Positions 47,402 through 56,810 of a stretch of 64,000 nt of DNA are shown here, in pieces (position 1 is the first letter of the stretch; the number at the start of each line of letters is the position of its first letter). The DNA lies in contig NZ_LMUP01000004.1 of assembly GCF_009765875.1 (NCBI RefSeq), positions 783,080 to 847,079 on the forward strand, in the 5' to 3' direction. The translations under genes were made by a program, and so were the position numbers. The stretch is from Pedobacter sp. L105 (lineage in GTDB: Bacteria; Bacteroidota; Bacteroidia; Sphingobacteriales; Sphingobacteriaceae). The notes under the pieces were generated by a model, which saw nothing but the letters and a program-made list of their open reading frames with translations, was not told where the DNA came from and did no database searches.

Positions 47402-47409
47402 CAAAGATA
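47402..47409 (-). promoter_or_regulatory. -7 promoter box for rpsU
   Basis: TATCTTTG on the minus strand fits TAnnTTTG, 38 bp before the ATG at 47364. No TTTG at -33. Confidence 0.5.
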
Positions 47410-47459
47410 GCACAATAATATTTAATATTAAATATTAATTTGAAAATCAGGCATTAAAT

Positions 47460-47488
47460 AAAAAAACCGGTGCGTTTTCACGCACCGG
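47460..47488 (-). terminator. Terminator of the acyl-CoA dehydrogenase gene
   Basis: Minus-strand hairpin with a GC-rich 9-bp stem (CCCGGTGCG with CGCACCGGT), 6-nt loop, and T7 tail, about 70 bp after the stop. Confidence 0.85.
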
Positions 47489-47557
47489 GCCATTCATAGT
47501 ATATTTGGTTAGAATATTTACTGTTTGGTTAGAATAGTATTTTTGATGGAACGGGAC

Positions 47558-48745
47558 TTACCCATTCAGTATTTCTCTTGCAATAACAATCTTTTGAATT
47601 TCTGAAGTTCCTTCCCCTATCGTACACAGCTTACTGTCACGGTAAAACTTCTCTACAGGAAAGTCTTTTGTATAACCATACCCCCCAAAGATCTGTACCG
47701 CTTCTGTAGAAGCCCTTACAGCAACCTCAGAAGCAAAGTATTTAGCCATGGCTGATTCTTTAGTCATTTTCAACCCGCGGTTTTTCATATCTGCGGCTTG
47801 TCTAATCAGCAACTCTGCCGCTTCAATCTCCGTAGCCATATCTGCCAGTTTAAAACTGATCGCCTGAAAACTTGATATCGGCTGACCAAACTGATGTCTT
47901 TCCTGTGCATAAGCCAGAGCAGCTTCATAAGCGCCTTTGGCAATACCCAGGGAAAGCGCAGCAATAGAAATCCTTCCTCCGTCAAGCACTTTCATCGCCT
48001 GTTTAAAACCCTCACCTTCCTTGCCTAATAAATTGGCAGCAGGTACACGGCAATTGTCGAATATCATCTCCGTAGTCTCAGAAGCACGCATACCCATTTT
48101 ATTCTCTTTCTTACCGGCAGAAAAACCAGGAGTTCCACGTTCTACCACGATGGCAGAAATACCTTTGGAATCCCCTTTTTCTCCGGTACGCACCATCACT
48201 ACAGCGATATCGCCAGATTTACCATGAGTAATCCAATTTTTGGCACCATTCAGCACATAATGATCTCCATCCAACGTAGCGGTGGTCATCATTCTTAATG
48301 CATCAGACCCTGTATTTGCTTCCGTTAAGCCCCAGGCTCCAATCCACTCGGCTGTAGCTAACTTAGACAACCACTTGTGTTTTTGCTCTTCGGTTCCGAA
48401 AGCAAGGATATGCCCGGTACACAAAGAATTATGCGCCGCCAGTGATAAACCTATAGATCCGCAAACTTTAGCTACTTCAACAATCACGTCAACATATTCC
48501 TGATAGCCAAATCCAGACCCGCCGTAAATTTCAGGTACCAGAACGCCCATCAGCCCAAGCTGACCAAGCTGTTTAAAAACTTCCAGAGGAAAATGTTGTA
48601 CTTCATCCCATTCCATTACATGGGGACGAATATTTTTCTCCGCAAAATGTTTAACCATACTTCTGACCATCTCCTGGTTTTCAGAAGTTGTAAAATTATA
48701 TCCTATAGTTTGTGACTCTGGATCTTGCATGATTGCTGTTTGCAT
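47558..48745 (-). CDS. Acyl-CoA dehydrogenase
   Basis: 395 residues from the ATG at 48745; an ATG at 48730 is equally possible and a start at 48787 adds odd Cys-rich residues, so it is rejected. FAD-dependent ACAD family: WIGAWGLTEANTGSDALRMM near residue 135, the catalytic-base region IGEGTSEIQKIVIAREIL at the C-terminus, and RHQFGQPISSFQAI. It dehydrogenates short- or branched-chain acyl-CoA in beta-oxidation or amino-acid breakdown; chain length is not determinable. It is monocistronic, with a terminator after it. Confidence 0.92.
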   Translation of the reverse strand: MQTAIMQDPESQTIGYNFTTSENQEMVRSMVKHFAEKNIRPHVMEWDEVQHFPLEVFKQLGQLGLMGVLVPEIYGGSGFGYQEYVDVIVEVAKVCGSIGLSLAAHNSLCTGHILAFGTEEQKHKWLSKLATAEWIGAWGLTEANTGSDALRMMTTATLDGDHYVLNGAKNWITHGKSGDIAVVMVRTGEKGDSKGISAIVVERGTPGFSAGKKENKMGMRASETTEMIFDNCRVPAANLLGKEGEGFKQAMKVLDGGRISIAALSLGIAKGAYEAALAYAQERHQFGQPISSFQAISFKLADMATEIEAAELLIRQAADMKNRGLKMTKESAMAKYFASEVAVRASTEAVQIFGGYGYTKDFPVEKFYRDSKLCTIGEGTSEIQKIVIAREILNG

Positions 48746-48894
48746 GTGGCAAGTATAGAAATTATAACCACGGAAGCAACAATGCAATATTTGCCCTTAA
48801 ACAGAACGAAATGGTATTTAGTCCAATTACCTGACCTTAATGTTTTAGATGCCTAAAAACAGCCGGAAATTATTTTTTTATTTTTTCACACAAA

Positions 48895-49422
48895 CTAATA
48901 AGAAGCCAGTGCAAAATGGTTTGGAGAAAAAACATCCAGTCTTTCCCTTCCGTTCAGGAAGTCGAGCGCGATAATAAAAGAATAACCTGCCACCTCTGCA
49001 CCCAGTTTATGGATCAGGTGAGAAGCTGCCACTACTGTACCACCGGTTGCCAGCAGATCATCATGGATCAGCACACGCTGTCCAGGAAGAAAAGCATCTT
49101 CATGTAACTCAAGCGTTGCACTGCCATACTCCAGATCATAAGAGTGCTGTACAGTTTTATAAGGTAACTTCCCCGCTTTACGCATCGGTACAAAAGGAAC
49201 ACCCAGTAAATTGGCCAGCGACATGCCAAACAAAAAGCCCCTGCTTTCAATTCCAGCAACAACATCGATTTGTATAGACGAAAGCTGTTCAGCTAGTGCC
49301 GCTGTGATCTCTCCGCATAAAACCGAATCTTTTAAAATAGGGGTAATATCTTTAAAAATAATTCCGGGCTTTGGAAAATCATTCACATCACGGACGGTCT
49401 GTTTTATTCTGGCTTCAATCAT
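48895..49422 (-). CDS. apt: Adenine phosphoribosyltransferase
   Basis: 175 residues from the ATG at 49422; a TTG two codons upstream is the alternative. Family features: DFPKPGIIFKDITPIL at the N-terminus, ESRGFLFGMSLA near residue 62 and the PRPP loop VLIHDDLLATGGTVVA near residue 120. It converts adenine plus PRPP to AMP in purine salvage. It begins inside the 3' end of the helix-hairpin-helix gene with an 8-bp overlap, so translation is coupled. Confidence 0.96.
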   Translation of the reverse strand: MIEARIKQTVRDVNDFPKPGIIFKDITPILKDSVLCGEITAALAEQLSSIQIDVVAGIESRGFLFGMSLANLLGVPFVPMRKAGKLPYKTVQHSYDLEYGSATLELHEDAFLPGQRVLIHDDLLATGGTVVAASHLIHKLGAEVAGYSFIIALDFLNGRERLDVFSPNHFALASY

Positions 49423-50296
49423 GATCAAAAGAAATATAGGGAGCTAATTTATCTGCTATTTGAGCAGGCAGGATAGCTATCTTTTTTAAGTCAGCAATAT
49501 TACCATAATTTCCGTGTTGTTTCCTATATTGTAAGATAGCATTTATGAGTTTAAAATTTAAATAAGGATGATGCTGCAAGTCGGCATACTCAACCCTGTT
49601 GATATAAATCATTTTTATAGAATGTTCGTCAATGCTCACCTGATCCTTAATTTCACGATATTTTACACTATCCAATCCAAATACTTCCAGGAGCTGCTCC
49701 TTTTTACAAAAGCCCCCCAACCGGTCGCGGTACTTTACAATCCGTCTTGCAAAAGCAGGACCTATACCCCTCACTTCATCCAAAGCCAGTGTATCAGCAG
49801 AATTGAGGGCCACGACCACAGCTTGCCGCTTAACTGCGGTTGAAAACGAATGTTCGACAGAAGGTAGAGGCGTTATATGTATATAAGGTATCAACCGCTC
49901 ATATAAGGACGCACTGATCGGGTACATCTTTTGCAGATCTTCCTTTTTACGGAACCTTCCGCCTTTAGCCTGATAACGCGCCATCACAGCCGCCTGCCTG
50001 ACAGATAAACCCAGCCGCTGCCAACCGGAAAGATCGAGCTGGTTGGGATCAAAATTGAACAACGTTATTTTTGCACGCGAGGGTTTCCTATACACCCCTA
50101 CCCTCTTTTTTTCGGCCTCTACGAGTGATAATTTCCCTATCGCAGCGCGTTCTGCAACCAGGTCTTCCTGCTCAGGTACAAAAAATTCATACACATCGGG
50201 GAGTACGGTGACCACCGCAATTAAAAGAACCATCATCATTAAGCCATTATATTCCCGTTTGGAGATATTGAAGTAACTATTTAGCCATTTTCTCAT
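49415..50296 (-). CDS. Membrane-anchored helix-hairpin-helix protein (ComEA-like)
   Basis: 293 residues. One transmembrane helix at about residues 19-36 (GLMMMVLLIAVVTVLPDV) follows a basic N-terminus. The rest contains HhH modules: LSVRQAAVMARYQAKGGRFR (about 95-115), LALDEVRGIGPAFARRIVKY near 170 and LINAILQYRKQHGNYGNIAD near 262. HhH domains bind DNA without sequence specificity; a role in DNA uptake or envelope-linked DNA binding is suggested by ComEA, but ComEA is much shorter. It precedes apt with an 8-bp overlap; upstream it is divergent from the OlsF-like gene. Confidence 0.8.
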   Translation of the reverse strand: MRKWLNSYFNISKREYNGLMMMVLLIAVVTVLPDVYEFFVPEQEDLVAERAAIGKLSLVEAEKKRVGVYRKPSRAKITLFNFDPNQLDLSGWQRLGLSVRQAAVMARYQAKGGRFRKKEDLQKMYPISASLYERLIPYIHITPLPSVEHSFSTAVKRQAVVVALNSADTLALDEVRGIGPAFARRIVKYRDRLGGFCKKEQLLEVFGLDSVKYREIKDQVSIDEHSIKMIYINRVEYADLQHHPYLNFKLINAILQYRKQHGNYGNIADLKKIAILPAQIADKLAPYISFDHD

Positions 50297-50337
50297 GACC
50301 TTCTAATGTACTTCGGTTATTTTAAAAATATAAATCT

Positions 50338-50345
50338 TATTTTTG
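50338..50345 (+). promoter_or_regulatory. -7 promoter box for the OlsF-like gene
   Basis: TATTTTTG fits TAnnTTTG, with TTCG-like sequence near the -33 position. It lies downstream of the more upstream start at 50306 and so supports the ATG at 50378. Confidence 0.6.
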
Positions 50346-50377
50346 AGATCGAAGTAAGATTCACTTTAAACCTAACT

Positions 50378-52129
50378 ATGAAAATCATCACAACCAAAGA
50401 ATTTGCAAAAGCCACTAAGATCGACAAACTGGGGGTTCCCGGGCTGGCGGCTTTGCTGATGGAAGTAATGAAGTTAAATGACATTAATAAAGTTTTCTCA
50501 CAAAACCAGCACTTCAACGGATTGGAATTTGTGGATAAAATATTGGAAACTATAGGGGTATCTATTGACTTCGATGATGATGATCTGAAAAACATACCTA
50601 AAACCGGTGCTTTCATTGCAATTGCCAATCATCCTTATGGTGGTGTGGAAGGCCTGGCACTGGTAAAATTGTTATGTACGGTGCGGCCTGAATCTAAAGT
50701 GATGGTCAACTTTATCCTTCAGAAGATACCTAACCTGAATGAATTTTTTGTAGCTGTAAACCCCTTCGAAAACGTACAGCACTCCTCCAGTATCAGCGGA
50801 TTAAAAACAACCTTCGATCTGTTGAAAAGCGGAACGCCTATAGGAATCTTCCCTGCCGGTGAGGTTTCTACCTTTAGCCTGGACAAACAGGAAATTACCG
50901 ACAGGTTATGGCATCCCGTGGTAGGAAAGCTGATTGCGAGGGCAAAATTGCCGGTTGTACCTATTTATTTCCATGGTAACAACGGCGTATTATTTAATAT
51001 CCTGAGTTTTATTCATCCTACCCTGCGCACGGCTAAGCTGCCGTCAGAATTCCTGAACAAACAGGGACTAAAAATAAAAGTAAGGATCGGTAAGCCTATC
51101 CATATTGAAGATATTTCTTACCGTAACAACACCAATAAACTGCTCGACTTCCTCCGCGCCCGCACCTATGCGCTGGGTACCGGTATAGAACAGGAAAAAA
51201 AGCTGTTTAACCCCATCAACCTTTTCAAGATCAAAAAGAAACCGGAGCCTGTTGTAGAAGAAACACCGAGGAGCCTGATCGTAGAAGAGGTTGCACAGCT
51301 GGAAACTTTCCGCGTATGGACAGAAAAGCAGTATGAAGTTTATATATCTCCTACAGCCAGTATTCCCAATATATTAAGGGAAATAGGCCGCTTACGGGAA
51401 ATCACCTTCAGGGAAGTGGGCGAAGGCACTAATAAAAAGATTGATCTGGATAATTATGATATCTATTACCATCACCTTTTTATATGGGATAAAGAACTGC
51501 ATAATATTGTAGGGGCTTACCGTATCGGTAAAGGAGATGAGATCCTAAACACCATGGGCAAAAGAGGTTTTTATCTTTCAGAACTCTTTAAAATACAGGA
51601 CGAGTTTTACCCTATACTAAATAAGGGAATAGAACTGGGCCGCTCATGGATACGCAAAGAATATCAGCAAAAAGCCTTACCCCTTTTCCTCTTATGGAAA
51701 GGGATCTTAAAATATCTGCTGGATAACCCGCACTACCGTTATATGTTTGGGCCGGTAAGTATCAGCAATAATTTTTCCAAGTTCTCCAAAGAGCTGATTG
51801 TTAATTTTATTACCAAAAACCATTTTGATTATGAGCTGGGCCAATATGTGAAACCGAGAAACAAATTTAAAGCAGACCTGTCTGCCATAGATAAAGACCT
51901 CCTGATTGAAAGCAGTGAATCACTGAAAGATCTCGATGGGCTGATCTCGGATATAGAAAACTCACATATTAAAATTCCTGTAATGTTAAGGCAGTACATG
52001 AACCTCAATGCTAAAATTATCTGTTTCAATATAGATCCTAAATTTTCAGATTGCCTGGATGGATTTCTGTTGGTAGACATGAGAAATATACCCCCAGAGA
52101 TGCTGGAAAAAATTGGTAAAAACTTTTAA
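50378..52129 (+). CDS. OlsF-like bifunctional acyltransferase (ornithine/amino-acid lipid synthesis)
   Basis: 583 residues from the ATG at 50378. The N-terminal half is a lysophospholipid-type acyltransferase: IANHPYGGVEG with H85 and the second motif IFPAGEVSTF. The C-terminal half, from about residue 300, resembles a hemolysin/OlsB-type GNAT acyltransferase (REITFREVGEGTNKKIDLDN, DIYYHHLFIWD, then ELGRSWIRKEYQQKALPLF). This two-domain order is that of OlsF, which makes ornithine lipids by N- then O-acylation in Serratia and Flavobacterium. Function here is inferred from architecture. No membrane helix is obvious; it would act at the inner face of the membrane. It is followed by a terminator and lies next to the Pho island, notable because ornithine lipids can replace phospholipids under phosphate limitation. 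Confidence 0.78.
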   Translation: MKIITTKEFAKATKIDKLGVPGLAALLMEVMKLNDINKVFSQNQHFNGLEFVDKILETIGVSIDFDDDDLKNIPKTGAFIAIANHPYGGVEGLALVKLLCTVRPESKVMVNFILQKIPNLNEFFVAVNPFENVQHSSSISGLKTTFDLLKSGTPIGIFPAGEVSTFSLDKQEITDRLWHPVVGKLIARAKLPVVPIYFHGNNGVLFNILSFIHPTLRTAKLPSEFLNKQGLKIKVRIGKPIHIEDISYRNNTNKLLDFLRARTYALGTGIEQEKKLFNPINLFKIKKKPEPVVEETPRSLIVEEVAQLETFRVWTEKQYEVYISPTASIPNILREIGRLREITFREVGEGTNKKIDLDNYDIYYHHLFIWDKELHNIVGAYRIGKGDEILNTMGKRGFYLSELFKIQDEFYPILNKGIELGRSWIRKEYQQKALPLFLLWKGILKYLLDNPHYRYMFGPVSISNNFSKFSKELIVNFITKNHFDYELGQYVKPRNKFKADLSAIDKDLLIESSESLKDLDGLISDIENSHIKIPVMLRQYMNLNAKIICFNIDPKFSDCLDGFLLVDMRNIPPEMLEKIGKNF

Positions 52130-52132
52130 TCC

Positions 52133-52162
52133 AAAAGGCCACGACATCCATCGTGGCCTTTT
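52133..52162 (+). terminator. Terminator of the OlsF-like gene
   Basis: Perfect 12-bp hairpin (52133-52144 with 52151-52162), 6-nt loop, T-rich end, starting 4 bp after the stop. Confidence 0.9.
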
Positions 52163-52229
52163 GTTTATCAACTAAACCTAAACTTTATAAATACTAACCA
52201 AATATTTATACCACAAATGTAAAAGACCA

Positions 52230-52251
52230 ATGTTAAGCTTATGTTAAGCTT
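52230..52251 (+). promoter_or_regulatory. Candidate Pho box upstream of pstS (11-bp direct repeat)
   Basis: Two identical 11-mers ATGTTAAGCTT in tandem, 33 bp before a -7 box. An 11-bp period is what PhoB-type response regulators use. No TTTG -33 element is present, which fits activator-dependent transcription. Confidence 0.6.
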
Positions 52252-52284
52252 TAATTATCAGCGTAAATCGAATTAATATAGCTG

Positions 52285-52292
52285 TATTTTTG
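52285..52292 (+). promoter_or_regulatory. -7 promoter box for the lipoprotein pstS
   Basis: TATTTTTG fits TAnnTTTG exactly, 38 bp before the ATG. The bases 19 bp upstream do not fit TTTG. Confidence 0.6.
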
Positions 52293-52330
52293 ATTTATTA
52301 TTTACCGAATAAAACATCAAAAATCTTACT

Positions 52331-53440
52331 ATGTTAAAATCAAAATCTTTACTCATCGCGGGGCTGATCATTGCATCCGGCAGCAGTATGCTGTTTAGCT
52401 CATGCAACAATAGCTCAACCCCTAAAAGTACGGCCGACAGCACAGCAGCTAAAGGTGCTAATCAAGAAAATGCATTGTTAGGAGCCGGCAGTACCTTTGT
52501 ATATCCGTTGTTCTCTAAAATGTTTGCAGAATATGGTAAAACCAACGATGTAAAAGTAAACTACCAATCGATAGGTTCAGGTGGCGGCATCCTTCAGTTA
52601 ACCAATAAAACCGTAGACTTCGGCGGTTCAGATGCACCATTAAATGAAGAACAGACTACTAAAATTGGTGCCCCTGTATTACATATCCCGATGGCTTCAG
52701 GAGCCGATGTTATTACTTACAATCTTCCGGATGTTAAAGAATCACTTAAAATGACACCTGAACTGATCGCGTCTATCTATCTGGGCAAAATTACCAAATG
52801 GAACAGTCCTGAAATTGCAGCAGCCAACCCGGGTACCAAACTTCCCGATCTTCCATTGGTAGTTGTTCACCGCTCTGACGGTAGTGGTACTTCTTATATT
52901 TTCACAGATTACTTAACAAAGGTTAGTCCTGAGTGGGCTAAAAAAGTTGGTAAAGCAACTGCTGTAAACTGGCCTGCAGGATTAGGCGGCAAAGGTAACG
53001 AAGGCGTTTCTGGTTTGGTTAAACAAACACCAGGTGCTGTAGGGTATGTAGAATTAGCTTATGCTATCCAAAATAAAATGCCTGTTGCACAGATTAAAAA
53101 CAAAGCTGGTAAATTCATCACGCCTAATTTAGCTTCGATCACAGCAGCCAGCAATATCGAGCTGCCTGCCGATGCTAAAGTATCTTTAACGGATACCAGC
53201 AGTCCTGATGGTTACCCAATCAGCAGTTTTACCTGGGCACTGATCTATAAAGAACAAAACTACAATAGCAGATCTGCAACTAAAGCAGAACAGTTGTTAA
53301 AATTATTATGGTGGAATATCCATGAAGGACAAAAGAACTGTGCGCCTTTAAACTATGCAACCCTGTCAACTTCTGCAGTAACTGTAGCAGAAAAGATATT
53401 AAAATCGGCTACCTATGATGGAAAAGTAATCCTGAAATAA
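52331..53440 (+). CDS. pstS: Phosphate ABC transporter substrate-binding protein, lipoprotein form
   Basis: 369 residues. Lipoprotein signal ending SSMLFSSC (Cys near residue 25), then an S/T/A/K linker to about residue 48. The mature PstS domain has AGSTFVYPLFSKMFAEYGK, the phosphate-contact motif SIGSGGGILQLTNKTVDFGG and HRSDGSGTSYIFTDYLTKV. It binds phosphate for the PstCAB importer. The residues after the Cys (NNSS) lack a charged surface-export signal, so it should face the periplasm. It is transcribed convergently to phoU and shares a bidirectional terminator with it. A second, non-lipid PstS (56811-57863) is its close paralogue. Confidence 0.93.
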   Translation: MLKSKSLLIAGLIIASGSSMLFSSCNNSSTPKSTADSTAAKGANQENALLGAGSTFVYPLFSKMFAEYGKTNDVKVNYQSIGSGGGILQLTNKTVDFGGSDAPLNEEQTTKIGAPVLHIPMASGADVITYNLPDVKESLKMTPELIASIYLGKITKWNSPEIAAANPGTKLPDLPLVVVHRSDGSGTSYIFTDYLTKVSPEWAKKVGKATAVNWPAGLGGKGNEGVSGLVKQTPGAVGYVELAYAIQNKMPVAQIKNKAGKFITPNLASITAASNIELPADAKVSLTDTSSPDGYPISSFTWALIYKEQNYNSRSATKAEQLLKLLWWNIHEGQKNCAPLNYATLSTSAVTVAEKILKSATYDGKVILK

Positions 53441-53484
53441 AAGGTCATCAAGGCATGAATAATGCCGCTAAACAATACGCTGAT

Positions 53485-53530
53485 AAACGAACAAAGGCTG
53501 TCCCGGTAAAGAGACAGCCTTTGTTCGTTT
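53485..53530. terminator. Bidirectional terminator between pstS and phoU
   Basis: Perfect 18-bp inverted repeat (53485-53502 with 53513-53530) with a 10-nt loop and A/T-rich ends on both sides. Confidence 0.9.
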
Positions 53531-53545
53531 AAATTAAAGGCGATA

Positions 53546-54220
53546 TTATTCAGCAGAATTATTACTTTCTGCGTGTTTTAAGATCTTAGCCTCTACATAG
53601 AATATAATCTCTTCGGCAATATTCATTGACTGATCACCTACTCTTTCCAGTTTCCTGATGATAGAAAGGATATATAAAGACTCGTTGATATTACTGATAT
53701 CATCCCTGATCAGTTCTCCGATGTTTGCAGCTGCATTCATATTGATCTGGTCCAACACGTCATCTCTTTTAAAAATGCTTCTTGCCAATACGGTATCTTC
53801 TTTTTCAAAAGCTGTTCTCGTATCCATCAGGATGTTTACGGCTTCTTCATACATGCGTAATACCTGAGATTTCTCCAGTGCTTCCAGATCAAAATTTACG
53901 GGCGATTCCACAATGTACTTTGCAATTCCGGCAGCAATATCACCTATACGCTCCAGGTTGGTATTGATCTTTAAAGAAGCCAGTAAAAAACGCAGGTCTA
54001 TCGCTACAGGACAATATAAAGCCAGGATGTTCTCACAATCACGGTCAATCTTCAGCTCAAAAGAATTTACTCTTTTCTCTTTGATCAATACTTCGCGTGC
54101 AAGGTCCTTATCAAACTGTATCATGGCTTCTTTAGCCTTGTTAAACTGCGACTGTACTAATATCCACATGGATACCAGCTCAGATTTTAATGCTGATATT
54201 TCGGTTTCTAATTGGTTCAT
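53546..54220 (-). CDS. phoU: Phosphate signalling complex protein PhoU
   Basis: 224 residues, all helical, forming two PhoU repeats: the first with KVNSFELKIDRDCENILALY and YCPVAIDLRFLLASLKINTNLERIGD, the second with RDDISNINESLYILSIIRKLERVGDQ. Metal-binding E/D residues in ERIGD and ERVGDQ are present. It connects the Pst transporter with the PhoR kinase to shut off the Pho response when phosphate is plentiful. It is the last gene of the pst operon, 11 bp after pstB. No PhoB or PhoR gene is in this window. Confidence 0.95.
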   Translation of the reverse strand: MNQLETEISALKSELVSMWILVQSQFNKAKEAMIQFDKDLAREVLIKEKRVNSFELKIDRDCENILALYCPVAIDLRFLLASLKINTNLERIGDIAAGIAKYIVESPVNFDLEALEKSQVLRMYEEAVNILMDTRTAFEKEDTVLARSIFKRDDVLDQINMNAAANIGELIRDDISNINESLYILSIIRKLERVGDQSMNIAEEIIFYVEAKILKHAESNNSAE

Positions 54221-54231
54221 ATTTGACTTGA

Positions 54232-54990
54232 TTAACTAAATCTACCGGTTATATAATTTTGTGTACGCTGATCGTTTGGATTGGTGAACATCTGTTTGGT
54301 ATCATCAAACTCTACCAGCTCACCCATATAAAAGAAAGCTGTTTTATCGCTCACCCTTGCGGCCTGCTGCATATTATGCGTTACAATGATCAGCGTAAAG
54401 TTTGTTTTCAGTTCATGAAAAAGTTGTTCTATACTTGAAGTAGAGATCGGGTCCAGTGCAGAAGTAGGCTCATCAAACAGCAATACTTCAGGCTCCATCG
54501 CGATAGCCCTGGCAATACATAAACGCTGCTGCTGTCCACCGGATAGGAAAGTACCTTTTTTATGCAGGGAATCTTTCACCTCATTCCATAGCGCAGCGCT
54601 GGTTAGTGATTTTTCAACAATCACATCCAGTTCATTTTTAGCAATTTTCAGTCCGTTTAATTTATATCCGGCCACTACGTTATCGTAAATGCTCAGATTC
54701 GGAAAAGGATTTGGACGCTGAAACACCATACCTATCTTATACCTTACATAGATCGGGTTCATGGAATACACATCCTCATTACCCAACTTAATAGATCCTT
54801 TTGCCGTAGCACCCGGAATCAGTTCATGCATCCGGTTAATACAACGAAGGAAGGTTGTTTTTCCGCAACCCGACGGGCCCATAACGGCAATTACATTGTT
54901 TTTTTCAATCTGGATAGATACGTCTTTAACAACATGGTTACTGCCAAAATAGGCATTAAAATTCTCAGCACTTACAATTGTATTTTCCAT
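54232..54990 (-). CDS. pstB: Phosphate ABC transporter ATP-binding protein PstB
   Basis: 252 residues. Walker A GPSGCGKT at residues 38-45, signature [14 protein letters not shown] near 150, Walker [13 protein letters not shown], and the H-loop IVTHNMQQA. The R-R-x-x-x-x spacing and the phosphate-family residues around [16 protein letters not shown] identify PstB. It hydrolyses ATP to drive phosphate uptake. Its start overlaps the pstA stop by 19 bp, so translation is coupled. Confidence 0.97.
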   Translation of the reverse strand: MENTIVSAENFNAYFGSNHVVKDVSIQIEKNNVIAVMGPSGCGKTTFLRCINRMHELIPGATAKGSIKLGNEDVYSMNPIYVRYKIGMVFQRPNPFPNLSIYDNVVAGYKLNGLKIAKNELDVIVEKSLTSAALWNEVKDSLHKKGTFLSGGQQQRLCIARAIAMEPEVLLFDEPTSALDPISTSSIEQLFHELKTNFTLIIVTHNMQQAARVSDKTAFFYMGELVEFDDTKQMFTNPNDQRTQNYITGRFS

Positions 54991-55817
54991 TTTCTTGAAA
55001 TCAGCTTTGTAAATATATTTAATAGTAAAACAAACATTAATAAAATAAAAGAAGCTCCCCAGGCCAAATTATGCCAGTCGTCATAAGGACTCGTTGCATA
55101 ATTAAAGATCAGCAATGGTAAACTCTGCATAGGTTTGGTAATGCTGGTAGACAGGTATGGGTTACCGAAAGCAGTAAACAATAAAGGGGCCGTTTCTCCT
55201 GCAATACGGGCTACAGATAACATGATACCTGATAATATTCCCGAAAAACCACAAGGGATCACAACTTTTAAAATCACCCGGTGATAAGGTACACCCAATG
55301 ATAAAGCAGCTTCCTGTAAAGATGGAGGCAATAACTTTAAAGTTTGTTCAGTAGACCGTATAACGATAGGCAGCATCATAATGGCAAGTGCAATACTTCC
55401 AGATACAGCAGAGAATGTTCCAAGGGGTTTAACAACCCAAAAATACACTACAATACCTACCACGATAGAAGGCACACCCTGTAAAATGTCTACACAAAGA
55501 CCGCTATAATAGGCTAGTTTTGTTCCCTGGTTCTCACTCAAATAAATACCCGCCAGAATACCTACAGGAATAGCAATAATAGAGGCTACACCTACGATAA
55601 TCAAACTTCCAACCAGCGCATTACTGATACCGCCGCCAACTTCACCAACCGGGGCCGGAACGCTGGTCAGGAAATGCCAGTTTACCTGGCCTGCACCCTG
55701 TTTAATAATATATAATAAAATCAGGATCAGCGGTATGGTGATCAGAAAAGCAAATAATAAAACTACCCCTTTAAAAAGGACGCTTTTGGTATTTCTAATT
55801 TTTAATCTCGCATCCAT
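54972..55817 (-). CDS. pstA: Phosphate ABC transporter permease PstA
   Basis: 281 residues with about six transmembrane helices and the EAA loop near residues 190-215 ([20 protein letters not shown]). [20 protein letters not shown] is a typical PstA segment. It forms the membrane channel with PstC. It starts one base after the pstC stop and its 3' end overlaps pstB by 19 bp. Confidence 0.95.
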   Translation of the reverse strand: MDARLKIRNTKSVLFKGVVLLFAFLITIPLILILLYIIKQGAGQVNWHFLTSVPAPVGEVGGGISNALVGSLIIVGVASIIAIPVGILAGIYLSENQGTKLAYYSGLCVDILQGVPSIVVGIVVYFWVVKPLGTFSAVSGSIALAIMMLPIVIRSTEQTLKLLPPSLQEAALSLGVPYHRVILKVVIPCGFSGILSGIMLSVARIAGETAPLLFTAFGNPYLSTSITKPMQSLPLLIFNYATSPYDDWHNLAWGASFILLMFVLLLNIFTKLISRKWKIQL

Positions 55818-55818
55818 A

Positions 55819-56721
55819 TTAGTTATTTGTAAATCGTGAAATTATTCTCTTACCTATCACACTGATAATCACAGTTACTACAAACAGTACCAGCCCCAAT
55901 TCAATCAGTGCCGATAAATACACCGTATGATCTGCTTCGGTAAACTCATTGGCAATTACGCTGGCCATCGTATTTCCCGGTGCAAAAATGCTGGTAGGCA
56001 ATGCACTGGTATTTCCAATCAGCATGGTTACCGCCATCGTTTCTCCCAGAGCCCTTCCTAAAGAAAGCAATACCCCCGCAAACAATCCCGAACGCGTGTA
56101 AGGGATAATTACACTTCTAATTACTTCAAAACGTGTGGCACCCAGAGCGTAAGCACCTTCTTTTAATGGTGAAGGCACCATTCTGATCAGGGTTATGCCC
56201 AGTGATGCTGCATAAGGAATAATCATAATGGCTAAAATAAGGGAGGCTGTAAAAATGCCTATCCCATAAGGGGCAACATGTATTTTCGCTTCCAGCATCC
56301 TCACCAAAGGAACTAAAACGAATAAGCCCCAGAATCCATAAATAATAGAAGGTACAGCGGCAATCAGTTCGATAGTATTTTTCAGCAGGTCTGACAACCA
56401 TCCTTTAGGGTTATATTCGCCCAGGTAAATCGCAATGGCATAAGAAAATGGCAGCGAAATAATTAAAGCAATAAAAGAGGTAAGCAGTGTTCCAATCAGG
56501 AAAGGAAAAGCACCATAAATATTTTGAACCGGATCCCATACTTTGCCCCATAGATAGCTAATACCGAGGGCCTTCATAGAAGGAACGGATTGCATGATCA
56601 GTGTAATCAATATGCCCAATATGAGTACGACCAGAATCACACTCATCGTCATCAATATTCGTCTGAAAATAGTCTCCCACTTCAACTGGGAATAAGAAAG
56701 GTCTAATCTTTTATTTTTCAC
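55819..56721 (-). CDS. pstC: Phosphate ABC transporter permease PstC
   Basis: 300 residues when started at the GTG at 56721. The frame is open to a TTG at 56748, but that codon lies in the stem of the pstS-pstC hairpin, which makes GTG (KNKRLDLSYSQ) more likely; no ATG fits. Six helices and the EAA loop (LKEGAYALGATRFEVIRSVI) identify PstC. It pairs with PstA as the membrane channel for phosphate. One base separates its stop from the pstA start region. The exact start is uncertain. Confidence 0.9.
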   Translation of the reverse strand: MKNKRLDLSYSQLKWETIFRRILMTMSVILVVLILGILITLIMQSVPSMKALGISYLWGKVWDPVQNIYGAFPFLIGTLLTSFIALIISLPFSYAIAIYLGEYNPKGWLSDLLKNTIELIAAVPSIIYGFWGLFVLVPLVRMLEAKIHVAPYGIGIFTASLILAIMIIPYAASLGITLIRMVPSPLKEGAYALGATRFEVIRSVIIPYTRSGLFAGVLLSLGRALGETMAVTMLIGNTSALPTSIFAPGNTMASVIANEFTEADHTVYLSALIELGLVLFVVTVIISVIGKRIISRFTNN

Positions 56722-56746
56722 AAATTTTGATTTTATTATATAAAAC

Positions 56747-56782
56747 AATTACCAGCAGATCCAAATAGGCCTGCTGGTAATT
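56747..56782 (-). other. Hairpin between pstS and pstC
   Basis: Perfect 12-bp inverted repeat (56747-56758 with 56771-56782) with a 12-nt loop, about 28 bp after the pstS stop. It could stabilise the abundant pstS mRNA 3' end or cause partial termination, as in many binding-protein operons. Confidence 0.6.
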
Positions 56783-56810
56783 GAAATTCAATGTATTTTA
56801 AGCTTAAATA

